From contig JABCZL010000011.1 in the NCBI GenBank assembly GCA_013289685.1, positions 62,001 to 126,000 of the forward strand: a stretch of 64,000 nucleotides of DNA, given 5' to 3'. The DNA comes from Acidobacteriota bacterium (GTDB taxonomy: Bacteria > Acidobacteriota > Terriglobia > Terriglobales > Acidobacteriaceae). Shown piece after piece: positions 37,085-46,075 of the stretch (the first letter of the stretch is position 1; each line of letters starts with the position of its first letter). Below the pieces are notes generated by a model. That model saw nothing but the letters and a program-made list of their open reading frames with translations. It had not been told where the DNA came from and did not search any database. Position numbers and translations under genes: made by a program.

Positions 37085-40000
37085 ATGATCCACCGGATAG
37101 TCCAAGCGGCGCTGCGGCAACGATTCCTGGTACTAATGCTGACCGCTTTCATCACGGTCGGTGGCGTCTTGTCATTTCAGCGGATGCCCGTGGACGCCTA
37201 TCCTGACCTCTCGCCTCCACAGGTCGAAATCATCACCCAGTGGCCCGACCACGCCTCCGAAGAAGTCGAACGGTTGGTCACGCTTCCGCTTGAACTCCAG
37301 ATGAACGGCGTCCCCCACATGGTGGTGATGCGTTCCATCTCGCTCTATGGATTGTCCGATGTAATTCTCACCTTCGAAGAAGACACGGACAGCTATTTTG
37401 CACGGCAGATCGTATTCCAAAGGCTCGCTCAGGCTACGCTGCCGACAGGAGTAACTCCGGCCCTGTCGCCCCTGTTCAGCCCCAGCGGCCTGGTGTATCG
37501 CTACGTGCTGGAAAGTCCCGACCGCAGCCCCCAGGAACTGAAGACCATTGAAGATTGGGTGATCGAGCGATCTTATCGATCAGTCCACGGAGTCGCCGAC
37601 GATTCAGGCTTCGGTGGAACGGTGATGCAATACCAGGTATTGCTCGACCCGGCGCGCATCTATGGATATCACCTGACGATTCCACAAGTCACTGCGGCTC
37701 TGGCGGCCAACAACGCGAATGCCGGCGGCGGCTTCTATTCGCAGGGTGGACAGTTTTACTACGTTCGCGGCATCGGGCTGGTACGGAATACAGACGACAT
37801 TGGCAACATCGTGGTTGGCGCGAACAAAGGTGTTCCCATCCGAGTGCGCGATGTCGGAGAGGTGACCATCGGCCATGCGCCGCGCCTCGGCGAATTTGGC
37901 TTCCAGAAAAATGACGACGCCGTCGAGGGCGTGATTCTCATGCTGCGGGGGGAGCAGACGCAGAACGTCCTCAAGGGCGTGGAAGCAAAAACCGAGGAAC
38001 TGAACCGGCAAATTCTGCCGCCGGACGTCAAGATTCATCCTTACTATGACCGAAGCGAATTAGTAGCGCTGACCACCGACACGGTGGAAGCCAACCTGCT
38101 TCGCGGCATGGTGTTGGTTTTGGTGGTGCTGGTTTTCTTTCTGGTGAGCTTTCGCGCCGCCGTCATTGTTGCTCTCACCATTCCACTCTCGCTGCTGTTT
38201 GCTTTCATCGTCCTCCATGCGCACGACGTTGCGGCCAATTTGCTTTCCATCGGCGCAATTGATTTTGGCATTGTCATCGACGGCACGGTGGTGATGGTCG
38301 AAAACATCTATCGCGAACTGGCACTGCGGGAAGGACAGACGTACACCCTGGACGAAGTGATTCTTGCCGCCGCAAAGGATGTCGATCGTCCGATCTTCTA
38401 CTCGGTGGCCGTCATCCTCGCGGGCTATCTGCCGATTTACGCCTTGAGCGGGCCTTCGGGAAAACTCTTCCATCCCATGGCAGAGACCATGTCCTTTGCC
38501 TTGGTCGGAGCGCTCATCCTCACGCTCACGCTCATCCCCGTGCTGGCTTCCTACTGGTTCAAGGCAGGAGTGCGCGAAAAACCGAATCGCGCCTTCGAAT
38601 GGATGAAGCGGAAATACGCGGTCCAACTGGATTGGGTCCTCGACCGGCCCAAAACCACTGTGGGGATCGCGACTCTGATCTTCGGAGCGACCTTGCTGCT
38701 GGTCCCTTTTATTGGCGGCGAGTTCATGCCTCACCTTGATGAGGGCGCGCTCTGGGTCCGCGCGACGATGCCGTATACCATTTCGTTTGAGGAGGCCAGC
38801 AGCATTGCGCCGCAGATCCGTGACATTTTAATGTCTTATCCCCAGGTGACTGTGGTGGGTTCAGAATTAGGGCGGCCCGATGACGGCACCGATCCCACGG
38901 GGTTTTTTAACTGCGAGTTTTACGTCGGCCTGAAGCCCTACAAAGACAAAGCCTGGACCGGCGAGATCAGCGAGAAGAAACAGCTCATCGAATCGATCAA
39001 CAAGAAACTCACAGCCTTCCCCGGCATTATCTTCAACTACACCCAGCCGGCCGAAGATGCTGTGGATGAAGCGCTCACAGGACTGAAAAGCTCTCTGGCG
39101 GTCAAGATCTATGGTGAAGACCTGAACGTACTGCAGGACAAAGCTATCCAGATCAAGAACACACTCTCCAATGTGCCCGGGTTCACCGAGCTCACGGTGG
39201 TTCGGGAACTGGGCCAGCCCAGCCTCCTGGTCGACGTTGATCGCGACAAGATTGCGCGATATGGGATCAACGTCGCGGACGTGGAGGCCGTGATTTCAGC
39301 TGCCGTCGGCGGCCAGGCCGTCACCCAGGTGATTCAAGGCGAGAAGCTGTTCGATCTTGTCGTCCGCATGCAGCCCCAGTTCCGCAGCAGCGCCCATGAA
39401 ATCGGAAATCTTCTTGTGGGCACACCCGACGGTCAACAGATCCCGCTCAGTCAACTCGCGAACATTACCCAGGGAAACGGCGCGTCCTTTATTTATCGCG
39501 AAAATAACTCTCGTTACATCGGCGTGCAGTACAGCGTCGAGGGCAGGGATTTGGAGCGGGCGGTGCGAGACGGCCAGGCAGCGGTGAAGAAGGCCGTGAT
39601 ACTGCCGCAGGGCTACCGGTTGGAATGGGGCGGAGAATACAGCCAGTTTCTCGAGGCGAGATCGCAGATGTACTTCATCGGTCCACTCGCCGTTGGGCTG
39701 ATCTTCATGATCCTGTTTGCGCTGTACGGAAATTTCAAATTCCCTGTCACCATTGCCCTGGGTGTAATCATGACGGAGCCTGTCGGAGCGCTGGTTGCGC
39801 TGAAACTCACGCACACTCCCTTCAGCGTTTCCTCGGTGCTGGGCCTTCTGGCCCTGCTCGGGGTGTCGGTGGAGACTGCCGTCATTCTTGTTTCCTACAT
39901 TAACAAGTTACGCCAGGAGGGCATGGGAATTCGCGCGGCCACGCGCGAGGCTTCGCTGCTTCGGCTGCGTCCGATTATGATGACGGCTCTTGTGGCCTGC

Positions 40001-40168
40001 CTTGGATTGTTGCCCGCCGCCCTTTCCACGGGCATTGGGTCGGATACGCAAAGGCCGTTCGCCATCGTCATCGTGGCTGGTCTGATCTCCCGGCTGTTCA
40101 TCGGCTTTTTCGTGAATCCCGTGCTATACGAAATGGTTGCCCGGGACGGCGACGTTCTGCAGGTCTAG
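37085..40168 (+). CDS. RND efflux pump, heavy-metal (CzcA/CusA) type
   Basis: The 1027-residue inner-membrane pump has the usual 12-helix RND plan with two large periplasmic loops, after helices 1 and 7. TM4 reads AIDFGIVIDGTVVMVEN, with the two Asp and one Glu that carry protons in the HME-RND class, so it is of metal-exporting type rather than drug-exporting. MPVDAYPDLSPPQVEI near the N-terminus is also typical of HME pumps. The methionine triad that marks CusA copper/silver pumps cannot be assigned by eye. It completes a TolC, adaptor and pump operon. Metal specificity is unknown: cobalt, zinc, nickel or copper are all possible. No regulator lies within the operon. Confidence 0.93.
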   Translation: MIHRIVQAALRQRFLVLMLTAFITVGGVLSFQRMPVDAYPDLSPPQVEIITQWPDHASEEVERLVTLPLELQMNGVPHMVVMRSISLYGLSDVILTFEEDTDSYFARQIVFQRLAQATLPTGVTPALSPLFSPSGLVYRYVLESPDRSPQELKTIEDWVIERSYRSVHGVADDSGFGGTVMQYQVLLDPARIYGYHLTIPQVTAALAANNANAGGGFYSQGGQFYYVRGIGLVRNTDDIGNIVVGANKGVPIRVRDVGEVTIGHAPRLGEFGFQKNDDAVEGVILMLRGEQTQNVLKGVEAKTEELNRQILPPDVKIHPYYDRSELVALTTDTVEANLLRGMVLVLVVLVFFLVSFRAAVIVALTIPLSLLFAFIVLHAHDVAANLLSIGAIDFGIVIDGTVVMVENIYRELALREGQTYTLDEVILAAAKDVDRPIFYSVAVILAGYLPIYALSGPSGKLFHPMAETMSFALVGALILTLTLIPVLASYWFKAGVREKPNRAFEWMKRKYAVQLDWVLDRPKTTVGIATLIFGATLLLVPFIGGEFMPHLDEGALWVRATMPYTISFEEASSIAPQIRDILMSYPQVTVVGSELGRPDDGTDPTGFFNCEFYVGLKPYKDKAWTGEISEKKQLIESINKKLTAFPGIIFNYTQPAEDAVDEALTGLKSSLAVKIYGEDLNVLQDKAIQIKNTLSNVPGFTELTVVRELGQPSLLVDVDRDKIARYGINVADVEAVISAAVGGQAVTQVIQGEKLFDLVVRMQPQFRSSAHEIGNLLVGTPDGQQIPLSQLANITQGNGASFIYRENNSRYIGVQYSVEGRDLERAVRDGQAAVKKAVILPQGYRLEWGGEYSQFLEARSQMYFIGPLAVGLIFMILFALYGNFKFPVTIALGVIMTEPVGALVALKLTHTPFSVSSVLGLLALLGVSVETAVILVSYINKLRQEGMGIRAATREASLLRLRPIMMTALVACLGLLPAALSTGIGSDTQRPFAIVIVAGLISRLFIGFFVNPVLYEMVARDGDVLQV

Positions 40169-40274
40169 AGGGAATACGCCGGCTTCAGAGAACCTGCCAC
40201 GCTGTCGAGCACGGTGCCATCCACTCACATGACGATAGCCACGCGGCGGTCGCTGTTTGGGAGGCTCGAAGGCT

Positions 40275-41480
40275 CTAACGTGGAAGGGAAGGCGCACGCT
40301 CTACTGCATGCAGCAGCGGCGCCTCATGCCCGCGCGCCGAGACGCTTTCCATCGACTCGACCTTGCCATCCCGCACCAGCAGCGCGCAATCGAAATTGTT
40401 CACCGTCGGGCAGATGTGTCTGGGGAGAAGATACAGCGCGTCCCCAACCTGCGGACCTGAAGTTCCTTCCCGCACTGCAAGGGGCAGATGCTCTTCGCTC
40501 GGCGAAAGCGGCGTAAGTTCCGGATGTCCGACGGCCACGCAGGTTGGAACCCCGGCATCGGCGGAGACCGCCTTGTGTCCGGCATCGCAAGTGATAATCC
40601 CCCGATGCGGACGGCTCACCACGCGGGCCACTACCAGCGCCGCGGGCCGGTAACCGTATTCTTTTGGGAGTTGCGCCAGGCTAGTGGCATCGCAATAAAC
40701 AACCGTTCCGGGCGAGCCGCGATGGACGAAATTGCCGCAGCGGAAGCCTTCGTAGCCAAGCGACAGCGGGAAGGTTGGCGTGCCGGAGGTGATCACCTCG
40801 GGCACATTTATTCCCGAACGTTCGAGTTCGCCCACGATTTCGAGCAAACGGTTGTAGCCGCGATGCACCGCCTGAGTCCGTTCGTTCGCTCCTTCGCCAT
40901 CGCCGAGACCACCGTATTGACCGTCATAGTAATGCAGCCCGCGGAACTCCAGACCGTCATGCGCGATCGCGCGCGCCAAGGAGACCACTTGATCACTCTG
41001 GCTCTGCTCGATGCCGGTTCGATTCATGCCCGGGTTGATGTCGAGAAAAATTCCCACGCGGCTGCCACGCCATTGCCGCACCTGCTCTTCGTTCTCGGCC
41101 AGTGCCGAGATGCGCACGCTCGGAAACTGCCGTGCAATTTCTTGTGCTCGCCGGGCATTCGCGCCCATCGCAGGATACGCAAACACCACGTCGGCGGCGC
41201 CGTTCTGGCAGGCGACCAGCAGTTCCAGCGTGGTGGCACATTTGAAATTGCGAATGCCGCGTCCGATCAGCATGAGCAGAGTGCGGCCCAGCTTTGCGGT
41301 CTTGATATGCACACGCCAGCGATCAACGTCGCCGTCCAGCAATTCCAAAGTCCGTTCGATGTTTGCGGCGATCAGGTCTGGATACACCACCAGCGCCGGA
41401 GTCAGCACGTCGTCGATGCCGGAGACATCGTAGCGCTGATCCCATCCAAACTCGCTCAGCATGCTCTTCTGCTTTGCCAT
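40275..41480 (-). CDS. PLP enzyme of the D-threonine aldolase / D-serine dehydratase family
   Basis: About 401 residues from ATG 41480 (GTG 41483 adds one). The N-terminal TIM barrel has RVHIKTAKLG near residues 56-64, with the lysine that forms the PLP aldimine (R-x-H-x-K-T pattern). Further landmarks are HYYDGQYG, the C-terminal domain motif CDAGHKAVSADAG, and EEHLPL with PRHICPTVN near 355-362. That H-x-C pair resembles the zinc site of D-serine dehydratases more than the H-x-D manganese site of D-threonine aldolases. The enzyme would therefore deaminate or cleave a D-3-hydroxyamino acid in the cytosol. The gene begins 17-19 bp after the isomerase-like gene, so they share a transcript. It is the only clearly cytosolic member of this four-gene run. 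Confidence 0.85.
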   Translation of the reverse strand: MAKQKSMLSEFGWDQRYDVSGIDDVLTPALVVYPDLIAANIERTLELLDGDVDRWRVHIKTAKLGRTLLMLIGRGIRNFKCATTLELLVACQNGAADVVFAYPAMGANARRAQEIARQFPSVRISALAENEEQVRQWRGSRVGIFLDINPGMNRTGIEQSQSDQVVSLARAIAHDGLEFRGLHYYDGQYGGLGDGEGANERTQAVHRGYNRLLEIVGELERSGINVPEVITSGTPTFPLSLGYEGFRCGNFVHRGSPGTVVYCDATSLAQLPKEYGYRPAALVVARVVSRPHRGIITCDAGHKAVSADAGVPTCVAVGHPELTPLSPSEEHLPLAVREGTSGPQVGDALYLLPRHICPTVNNFDCALLVRDGKVESMESVSARGHEAPLLHAVERAPSLPR

Positions 41481-41499
41481 CACAGTTTAAACGCGCTCA

Positions 41500-42369
41500 T
41501 CAGACCTGCAGATTGTGCAGGTAGGGAACGCTGGCCCGCATCATCTCCAGATTCATTTCGACGAAATAATTCTTGATGCCGCCCGTTTTCGCCGCGGTAA
41601 AGATCTTGTTCCAATTCAGGGAGTCCTGTCCCACGGGCACAACTTTCTTGGTTTCCGCCGACCAGCCTTGCACGTGCATGGAAATGAAGCGGCCGGGATA
41701 CTTGGTGAAGTACTCGGCGGCATCGTAACCGCGGCTGATGGTGGAGACCTGAAACTGGAATTTCACCAGCTTCGGGTCGAGAAGATCGAACAACACGTCA
41801 TAGGTCCGCTTCCCGTCCACCGTCGAAAGCTCAAAGTCCTCGTTGTGAAGGCCCTGCTGGATGCCCGCCTTGGCCGCTTGCTCACCGAGCTTGTTGTATT
41901 CGTCGGCCGCGCGCTTTACGTCATCCATAGTTGGGTTCTTTGGGCCGTCGAGGCTGGGCACCAACATTTGGGTAAGGCCAACATCTTTCGCCCACGCGAT
42001 GGCCCGCGGCTGATCTTTTCTGAGTTCGTCGATGCCGAAATGCGAGCTCACACAACTGACGCCGGCATCGCCCAGAATTTTCCGCAGCTCGGACCCCTTG
42101 TATTTGCCGAGCCCGGCGAATCCCTCATCGGCGTAGCCGACCGGCGAACACAACTCAATGGTCTGAAATCCGGCGTCGGCCAGCTGCTTGATCGTGCCCG
42201 GGAAATCCTGGGCAATCATTTTCCGGACGGGCCAGGTCTGGCATCCAATGGGCATGCCGAGGGGATTAGCGCGAAGCCGCAGCGCACCGGCGGAAAAAAA
42301 GCTGGCCACGGCACTGTACGCGGCCGCGCTTTTCAGAAATTCTCGTCTCGAAATTGAAATCGCAGACAT
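41500..42369 (-). CDS. Tat-exported sugar-phosphate isomerase/epimerase-like TIM barrel
   Basis: The 289-residue protein has a twin-arginine signal (SRREFLK, residues 7-13) then an alanine-rich hydrophobic stretch. The barrel of the xylose-isomerase-like/AP-endonuclease-2 family follows: IGCQTWPVRKMI, QTIELCSP, CVSSHFGIDEL, GLHNEDFE, MHVQGWSAE and YFVEMNLEMM. A strand that usually ends Q-x-D with a metal ligand reads FQFQVS here, so one metal ligand may be lost. Members convert sugars or inositol derivatives; those with Tat signals are common in acidobacteria and planctomycetes beside Gfo/Idh/MocA genes, as here. GAGGAGG six bases before the ATG supports the start. Confidence 0.82.
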   Translation of the reverse strand: MSAISISRREFLKSAAAYSAVASFFSAGALRLRANPLGMPIGCQTWPVRKMIAQDFPGTIKQLADAGFQTIELCSPVGYADEGFAGLGKYKGSELRKILGDAGVSCVSSHFGIDELRKDQPRAIAWAKDVGLTQMLVPSLDGPKNPTMDDVKRAADEYNKLGEQAAKAGIQQGLHNEDFELSTVDGKRTYDVLFDLLDPKLVKFQFQVSTISRGYDAAEYFTKYPGRFISMHVQGWSAETKKVVPVGQDSLNWNKIFTAAKTGGIKNYFVEMNLEMMRASVPYLHNLQV

Positions 42370-42556
42370 GACTGCCTCCTCGTGCTTTGAGCGAACGAAT
42401 GCATTGTAGACCTTGAGTTGTCCTGAGCTTGCTAGGAAATCTTTGACTAAACCCCTACTTTGTCATCCCGAGCGGAACAGAATTGCCGTTCTTTCGGCAA
42501 TTCTGCAGAGTCGAGGGACCTTGTGTTTTCTCTTACGATACTTGGTCAGAGCTTCC
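42370..42556. other. Gap between oxidoreductase and isomerase genes, filled by a repeat
   Basis: Most of this 187-bp gap is the repeat copy at 42432-42554. The rest holds the isomerase ribosome site. Nothing else is seen. Confidence 0.7.
42432..42554. repeat. Intergenic repeat copy 2, with 11-bp hairpin
   Basis: The order is CTAGGAAATCTTTGACTAA, head TTTGTCATCCCGAGCGG, hairpin CAGAATTGCCG / CGGCAATTCTG around TTCTTT (42478-42505), then GTCGAGGGACCTTGTG and TCAGAGCTT. The copy at 46076-46237 matches throughout, with an extra segment. Both lie in the same orientation. Confidence 0.85.
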
Positions 42557-44110
42557 CTACAACTCCCACCCGCTGCGCCGTTCTGGCCGAACGTATTTCT
42601 GCGCGACCTCCGAGTTCACGGTAAGGGTGGAACGATCCCACGTAAGTTTTTGTCCCATGCGGGGGGCGACGTTTCCCAGCAGCAACGTCTCCGTCACGAG
42701 GCCCTCGAATTCAAAGTTCCCCCCGGGCTTCACCTTACCTCCCTTGCAGGCGTCGAGCCATTCCCGTTCGTTGCCCGGCGATCGGGGCAATGTTTTGTTG
42801 GGCGGTTGGAAGCTGTCCATTTTGCTTTGGGGTATCAGCTTTGGATTGCCGCCATTGAAGCTGCACAGAATTTTCCCGCGGTCTCCGATGAAGAGCAGCC
42901 CTTCGTCTTCTTCGCCGTCGCCCTTTAGCGGACGGTCTTCTTCCAGTTCCTCGGGGCGCGCTGGCTTCAGGCCGCCGTCATACCAGGTGAACTTCACGGG
43001 CGGCATCTCGCCACGCGCCGGGAAGTTGTAGCGGACGATCGAGGCCAACGGGAAGGTCTCGTCGTAGCGGTCACTGGAACTAGCTTCCACACTCAGGGGC
43101 GCTTCCAGCTTCAACACGCGAAAAATTGTGTCGAAACTGTAGGAACCCATATCCCCCAGAGCGCCACAACCGAAGTCACTCCAGCCGCGCCATACAAACG
43201 GCAGGTAAGCATGATTGAAGGGCCGCTGCGGCGCCGGGCCGAGCCACAGGTCCCAATCCAACCCTTCCGGCACCGGTTCGGTCTCCTTCGGCCGTTCAAC
43301 CCCTTGCGGCCAGAAAGGACGGCTCGACCAGTTCTTCACCTCGCGCACGGGACCGATGACGCCGGCCCAAATCCATTCGCATAGTAGACGAGTGGCTTCA
43401 GACGCCTGGTTGCCAACCGCAATCTGAGTGGCCACGCCAGTCTCCCGGGCAATTTCGGCGATGCGCCGCGCCTCATAGATAGTGTGCGTCAGCGGCTTCT
43501 GGCAAAACACATGTTTGTGCTTCTTCATCGCTGCGGCCGACACAGCCGCGTGCAGGTTGTCCGTGGTGCACACGACAACGGCGTCAAGGTCTTTCTGCTT
43601 GTCCAGCAACTCGCGGAAGTCGTTGTAAGCTGCACAGCCACGATACTGGCCGGAGCGCTGCTGCGTGCCGTAATAGCCATCCACAATTTTCTGGCAGGGC
43701 TCGCGTCCGGCAACCCCGCTGGTGACGGCGAGAGTATGGCTCAACTGAATGGGCTGGTCGGGGCTAAGCCAATCCCATCCGCTATCGACGCCGAGCAACT
43801 TGCGGACGGAATTGCAAAACTCATGGGTGGCCCATTGCGGATAGTTCGCGCCGGATTTGTTGACGTCGCAGACCGCCACGCCTTGCACATCGGGCTCCCG
43901 CAAAAAGTGAAGCATGACGCGCAAACCTTGCGCCCCGACACCGATGAAGGCAATATTGACCTTGTCGCTGGGTGGAACATAGCCTGTGCCGCCCAGCACG
44001 CGGCGCGGAACAATCGTAAACCCGATCGCAGCCGCAGCCGTTTGCCCTAAGAACTTCCGCCGCGAGACCGAGGTTTCCAAAAAGCCGCCAGACCGAAGCT
44101 GATTTTTCAT
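42557..44110 (-). CDS. Tat-exported Gfo/Idh/MocA-family oxidoreductase
   Basis: About 517 residues from ATG 44110, with GGAGGTG just upstream; a GTG six bases earlier lies inside that site. The Tat signal SRRKFLGQ is at residues 16-23. The NAD(P)-binding fold has VNIAFIGVGAQG, and AVVVCTTDNLHA. The usual E-K-P reads CQKPLTH near residue 204, as in many secreted relatives, so the Glu of the motif is replaced. A C-terminal alpha/beta domain follows, with WRGWSDFGCGALGDMG. These enzymes oxidise or reduce sugars and may keep the cofactor bound after folding in the cytosol before Tat export. It sits between a glycosidase-like gene and an isomerase-like gene, a sugar-processing run. Confidence 0.88.
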   Translation of the reverse strand: MKNQLRSGGFLETSVSRRKFLGQTAAAAIGFTIVPRRVLGGTGYVPPSDKVNIAFIGVGAQGLRVMLHFLREPDVQGVAVCDVNKSGANYPQWATHEFCNSVRKLLGVDSGWDWLSPDQPIQLSHTLAVTSGVAGREPCQKIVDGYYGTQQRSGQYRGCAAYNDFRELLDKQKDLDAVVVCTTDNLHAAVSAAAMKKHKHVFCQKPLTHTIYEARRIAEIARETGVATQIAVGNQASEATRLLCEWIWAGVIGPVREVKNWSSRPFWPQGVERPKETEPVPEGLDWDLWLGPAPQRPFNHAYLPFVWRGWSDFGCGALGDMGSYSFDTIFRVLKLEAPLSVEASSSDRYDETFPLASIVRYNFPARGEMPPVKFTWYDGGLKPARPEELEEDRPLKGDGEEDEGLLFIGDRGKILCSFNGGNPKLIPQSKMDSFQPPNKTLPRSPGNEREWLDACKGGKVKPGGNFEFEGLVTETLLLGNVAPRMGQKLTWDRSTLTVNSEVAQKYVRPERRSGWEL

Positions 44111-44113
44111 TGT

Positions 44114-44120
44114 CACCTCC
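44114..44120 (-). promoter_or_regulatory. Ribosome binding site deciding the oxidoreductase start
   Basis: On the minus strand GGAGGTG precedes ATG 44110 by three bases; the alternative GTG start at 44116 is part of the site itself. Confidence 0.7.
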
Positions 44121-44172
44121 CGAACCGCCGCTCAACTTCCGAAATTTAGATCCCTCGCGCCGCGGCCAGGGT

Positions 44173-45945
44173 TTATGGCGCTTTGGGAATGACAATCGCC
44201 GTAATGCTATACCGCGGGACTTCCACCGTGAAGGTTGGGCCGAGGTTTTCGATCGGCGCTTCCGTGATGTTCTTGCCCGCGTCAATCGTCGGCTTTCCGT
44301 AGTCGTAGCGCGTCCCCTTCGTGGCATAGTTGTAGCCATTCACCGAAACCGTGGCCGTGACGGAGCGGGCCAGGTCCTTGTTAATCAAGAGCAGGCTGAG
44401 TCCTCCATCCCGGCGCTTCACGGCGTGAACCGCCAACGTGTCCGTCTGTGAGGTAGCGCCGACAAATGTGTCGCCGACCCGGACCACCTGGTGAACCATC
44501 TTGATGCCGTAGTAGGCCGGTTGGGGTTGGTTTTTGTTGTCCAAGAAACTCGGACTTAACGCGTGGATAGGCGCCCACTCAACCGTGAAGGCGCCCCGCT
44601 CCAGCAGCGATGCCACTGTGTCGGCCGTATACAAGGCGGTCGCGGCGGGATTCTTGGCGGGCAGCCAGGGAGATATTCCCACGCTGGTGAAGGCCAAAGG
44701 CGGGAAATGGTTGCTGGGGCAGAATTTCTTGTACTTTTCCCCCAGGTCCCGTGCCAGCAGACTGTAATCGTGTTCGAAAGCATTCTGAGAAAAGTGGTTA
44801 TGCGTCGGATCCATGGGATCCTGAGCCAACTTGAGCAGGTCATCTTCGTCCACATTGTCGAGCCAATTCGGCGGCGCTCCTCTGCCCTCCCATAACGTGG
44901 CGGCGCTGAAGTCCATGCTGGCGCAGGCGGCCTTCAACACATCCGCGTTCCAGTTCTTTCCCATCTGGTCCGCGTCAGCGGCATAGGGAGGCAGCATCAC
45001 GAAGGATCCCACCATGATCGTGGGGTCGACGGCTTTCATGGCCTTGACGTATTGCACCACCGCTGCCCCGTAGGCTGCTGGACCCACGCGAGCATTGTGT
45101 TGATTGCGGCCCCATTCTTTTGAATTTGGCACAGTTCCAGCGTGCAGGTCGGGCTCGGGCGAGCCGCTCTGGCCGTACTTGCCCTCGTTATCCGCGTCTG
45201 ACCCCACGGTGCGGCTTTGGCCGTAGAAGCCGTTGCCCCACGGCTCGTTGCCCACTGTCCACAGGGGAATGCCGATGGGATCCGGATGCCCGATCCGCAG
45301 ATGGTTGTAACCGTCGTCGGTCGCAATCGGAGTGCTCGCCCGCAAGCTGGCCCAGAAGCCCACCGTCTTCCAGTCGTTGCCTTTGGAGTCTTTGCCGATG
45401 GCTTGCGTGTTGGACACTTTCCCGTTGGCATAGGCAACCCAGGCCGCCGCCTCGGCCGGTTCGCCGCCGCCGCTGCCGTCCAGGTTGCTGCCGTAATTTA
45501 CCGAGACCAGCGCCGATCCCAGACTGTCAATCACCGGAACGAGTGCGGGAAATTGTTTCTCGCGCGGGAAGGCGGGCGCTCTGTCGTTCGTGTAGGGATT
45601 CGTGATCGCGCCGGTGGACCAGTGATACAGAGCGTCGATGCCGCCGTTTCCAGGAAAGCGGAGGTTGGTGATTCCGGCATCACGGAGCAATTCTACGGTT
45701 GCCGGATCGAATGCTTTGAGGTCCCAACGATCGGCCGCTACGCCTAACGAGGTGGTGTAGAGCATCGCTTTCGATTGCGAGGTGTCAACCACCACCTTGG
45801 TCTTCGTTTGAGCGCGAGCTGGACTTGCCGTCAGCAGAATCGTACCCAGCAGCAGGGCAGGGACCACGAACCCGGAAGGCGAAACCCGCCTCTTCCCCGG
45901 GGACCCAGGTACGCAAGAAACTTCACCGAAACCAAGAATGTTCAT
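44173..45945 (-). CDS. Secreted glycoside-hydrolase-like (alpha/beta)8 barrel, GH51/GH79-like
   Basis: The 590-residue protein has a basic tail and a signal peptide ending in SPARAQ near residue 46. The barrel reads LRDAGITNLRFPGNGGIDALYHW, then WTVGNEPWGNGFYG near residue 231, the N-E-P acid/base motif of clan GH-A. The place where the nucleophile strand is expected reads LAFTSVGIS near residue 420; clan GH-A enzymes have T-E there. The catalytic nucleophile is thus not obvious: either the strand is misassigned, or the protein is not a hydrolase. A C-terminal beta domain with LLLINKDLARSVTATVSVNG follows. It is first in the four-gene minus-strand run, with a TATAAT box 52 bases upstream. Confidence 0.7.
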   Translation of the reverse strand: MNILGFGEVSCVPGSPGKRRVSPSGFVVPALLLGTILLTASPARAQTKTKVVVDTSQSKAMLYTTSLGVAADRWDLKAFDPATVELLRDAGITNLRFPGNGGIDALYHWSTGAITNPYTNDRAPAFPREKQFPALVPVIDSLGSALVSVNYGSNLDGSGGGEPAEAAAWVAYANGKVSNTQAIGKDSKGNDWKTVGFWASLRASTPIATDDGYNHLRIGHPDPIGIPLWTVGNEPWGNGFYGQSRTVGSDADNEGKYGQSGSPEPDLHAGTVPNSKEWGRNQHNARVGPAAYGAAVVQYVKAMKAVDPTIMVGSFVMLPPYAADADQMGKNWNADVLKAACASMDFSAATLWEGRGAPPNWLDNVDEDDLLKLAQDPMDPTHNHFSQNAFEHDYSLLARDLGEKYKKFCPSNHFPPLAFTSVGISPWLPAKNPAATALYTADTVASLLERGAFTVEWAPIHALSPSFLDNKNQPQPAYYGIKMVHQVVRVGDTFVGATSQTDTLAVHAVKRRDGGLSLLLINKDLARSVTATVSVNGYNYATKGTRYDYGKPTIDAGKNITEAPIENLGPTFTVEVPRYSITAIVIPKAP

Positions 45946-45996
45946 AGAAAGGCTATTCCTCGAGCTTCTTGTCGAAAAGGTTTACAAAAACGTCGA

Positions 45997-46002
45997 ATTA
46001 TA
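45997..46002 (-). promoter_or_regulatory. Possible -10 element of the glycosidase/oxidoreductase run
   Basis: TATAAT on the minus strand, 52 bases before ATG 45945. The hexamer 17 bases upstream (TGAAGA) is a weak -35. Confidence 0.4.
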
Positions 46003-46075
46003 CCGCGCGATGAACCGGTTCTTCATGCGGTGCAGCCGAAAAGTTTCTGGTTTGTCCAAACCGGGGCCGAACTTT

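Noticed and set aside
40488-41576. Plus-strand open frame across the D-threonine-aldolase-like gene
   Set aside because: The minus-strand enzyme has a full motif set; the plus frame has none.
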